Shown here piece by piece: positions 21,920-22,781 of a stretch of DNA of 22,781 nucleotides. Numbering within the stretch: position 1 is the stretch's first letter; every line of letters starts with the position of its first letter. Below the pieces are notes generated by a model. It searched no databases. It was not told where the DNA came from and was given only the letters and a program-made list of their open reading frames with translations. Both the position numbers and the translations under genes were made by a program. The stretch comes from CAYWGR01 sp964458015 (GTDB taxonomy: Bacteria; Planctomycetota; Planctomycetia; Pirellulales; Thermoguttaceae): contig CAYWGR010000089.1 of NCBI GenBank assembly GCA_964458015.1, forward strand, positions 1-22,781. Direction: 5' to 3'.

Positions 21920-22781
21920 CCGTCCGACCCTGGATCTCCCCGCCGAAGACGAACGCTTGGCCCGGCTGCTGATCGGTTTTGCCGAAGACGATTTGAACGA
22001 AGCCGAGATGGCCGAATGGGACGCGGCATTAGCGCAAAGCGAAGCGTTGCAAGAATTGCTCATCGCCACATGCCTTCAGCGTCAGTTGTTGCCCCAGGTG
22101 TTGGCCGATGTATCCGATGCAACCCCTTCTGTTGTTCCGGCAGTTCCCCCAGCGTCTCCGGTCCTCGGCTTCCTTGGCAACATCACGCACGGCGCATTCG
22201 CCTACTTCTCCGAAGGTTGGCCGCTCGCGTATTTATTAGGAACGATCATTTTTGGCCTCGGGCTAGGCATTTTCTCGCTGATAACCGTTAGTCACCACAC
22301 GCAGATTACCGAACAACCTTCGATACCCTTTACACGGTCGATTGCGTCCGAGAAGCCCTCGTATGTTGGACACATCACGGGCATGGTCGATTGCCAGTGG
22401 GAGCAACGTTCAAGGTTCAAGGCTCAAGGTTCAAAGGTTGAAGATCCCCAATTCCTAATCCCCAGTCCCCAATCCCCTGTTTCCTTGGGCGACAAGTTTG
22501 CCCTAGCCTCCGGCCTAATGGAAATCACCTACGACACGGGCGCGAAAGTAATTCTCCAGGGCCCGGTCACCTACGAAGTCGATTCCCGCGACGGCGGATT
22601 TCTCTCCGTTGGCAAAATCACCGCGCGACTAGAGAAAAAGAGGTCAGCTATCAGCAGTCAGCGTTCAGAGAAAGTGGCCAGTGGTCAGTGGTCAGTGGCC
22701 AGTAAAGAAAAACCCAAATCCCGAAATCCCGAAATCTCCAAATCCCCAATTTCTAATCCCCAATCCCCAATCCCTAATCCC
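21912..22781 (+). CDS. FecR-domain membrane protein, probable ECF partner (3' end outside window)
   Basis: The frame is open from ATG 21912 to the right edge, 290 codons. About the first 70 residues form an acidic helical segment (DERLARLLIGFAEDDLNEAEMAEWDAAL) reminiscent of anti-sigma-like N-termini. One membrane helix follows at about 107-128 (YLLGTIIFGLGLGIFSLITV). The FecR-type domain then reads GHITGMVDCQW, VSLGDKFALASGLMEITYDTGAKVILQGPVTYEVDS and FLSVGKITARL. It is typical of planctomycete ECF-linked proteins that end in a LamG domain, not reached here. Two low-complexity stretches, after CQWEQ and after ARLEKK, are encoded by short dispersed repeats inserted without breaking the frame. 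The second may continue past the edge, so whether the C-terminus is intact is unknown. It starts within the sigma gene; it may anchor or inhibit the sigma factor, or be its effector. Confidence 0.85.
   Translation, partial: MVDRPTLDLPAEDERLARLLIGFAEDDLNEAEMAEWDAALAQSEALQELLIATCLQRQLLPQVLADVSDATPSVVPAVPPASPVLGFLGNITHGAFAYFSEGWPLAYLLGTIIFGLGLGIFSLITVSHHTQITEQPSIPFTRSIASEKPSYVGHITGMVDCQWEQRSRFKAQGSKVEDPQFLIPSPQSPVSLGDKFALASGLMEITYDTGAKVILQGPVTYEVDSRDGGFLSVGKITARLEKKRSAISSQRSEKVASGQWSVASKEKPKSRNPEISKSPISNPQSPIPNP
22407..22480 (+). repeat. Simple repeat block inserted in the FecR frame (GTTCAAGG and CCCCAATC types)
   Basis: The block reads as repeated GTTCAAG units followed by CCCCAATTCC/CCCCAGTCCCC units. 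It encodes a Ser/Pro/Gln-rich stretch (RSRFKAQGSKVE, then FLIPSPQSP) in the middle of an otherwise conserved FecR domain, between VDCQWE and VSLGDK. Confidence 0.8.
22640..22781 (+). repeat. Second simple repeat block in the FecR frame, reaching the contig edge
   Basis: TCAGC(T/G/A) units give way to CAGTGGTCAGTGGCCAGT and then to AATCCC/CCCCAAT units up to the last base. The encoded peptide (KKRSAISSQRSEKVASGQW to ISNPQSPIPNP) is low-complexity. The contig probably ended here because the repeat could not be assembled. Confidence 0.8.

Overview
The window looks like a contig from a planctomycete, most likely of the Pirellulales lineage and probably a metagenome-assembled genome. The evidence is the mix of many twin-arginine-exported TIM-barrel sugar isomerase-like proteins and Gfo/Idh/MocA oxidoreductases, an ECF sigma factor that overlaps a FecR-domain gene, a TDAG-type leucine-rich repeat protein, GC-rich codons and several families of short dispersed repeats. 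Two runs of exactly 10 Ns (11469-11478 and 20042-20051) are assembly gaps. The second gap splits a gene that is otherwise intact. These are assignments from motifs read by eye; no database search was run.

Region 1 (1-3.2 kb) is a nitrosative-stress or anaerobic module. A class I hybrid cluster protein (hcp, minus strand) lies divergent from a Crp/Fnr-family regulator. The shared 226-bp spacer carries a perfect TTGAT-N4-ATCAA box centred exactly 41.5 bp upstream of the start predicted from a TATGAT -10 element facing hcp. A second inverted repeat sits between box and -10. A secreted leucine-rich repeat gene runs off the left edge beyond the hcp terminator.

Region 2 (3.2-5.7 kb) is a compact three-gene operon: two paralogous signal-peptide proteins with six conserved cysteines in matching CxxC patterns, then a SPASM radical SAM enzyme that overlaps the second one. 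I know no named system with this layout, and it is the best candidate here for an undescribed system.

Region 3 (5.7-8.9 kb) holds repeats, a Tat-exported hydroxypyruvate-isomerase-like protein with a good sigma-70 promoter, a tRNA-Leu(CAA) with promoter, terminator and an overlapping tRNA-Gln-like remnant, and an OmpH/Skp-like coiled-coil protein. Two sizeable stretches (7235-7861 and 8504-8932) show no convincing gene.

Region 4 (8.9-21.2 kb) is a long co-oriented carbohydrate cluster: Tat-exported sugar isomerase-like protein, ceramidase-fold protein, secreted glycosidase-like protein, HGSNAT-like membrane acyltransferase, Tat-exported creatininase-family protein, DegT/DnrJ/EryC1 aminotransferase, one cytoplasmic and two Tat-exported Gfo/Idh/MocA oxidoreductases. 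Together they suggest extracytoplasmic handling of an amino-sugar-containing or unusual glycoside through oxidised (3-keto type) intermediates; this is inference.

Region 5 (21.4-22.8 kb) has an ECF sigma factor translationally coupled to a FecR-domain membrane protein. That reading frame has absorbed two blocks of simple dispersed repeat without a stop, and it runs off the right edge.
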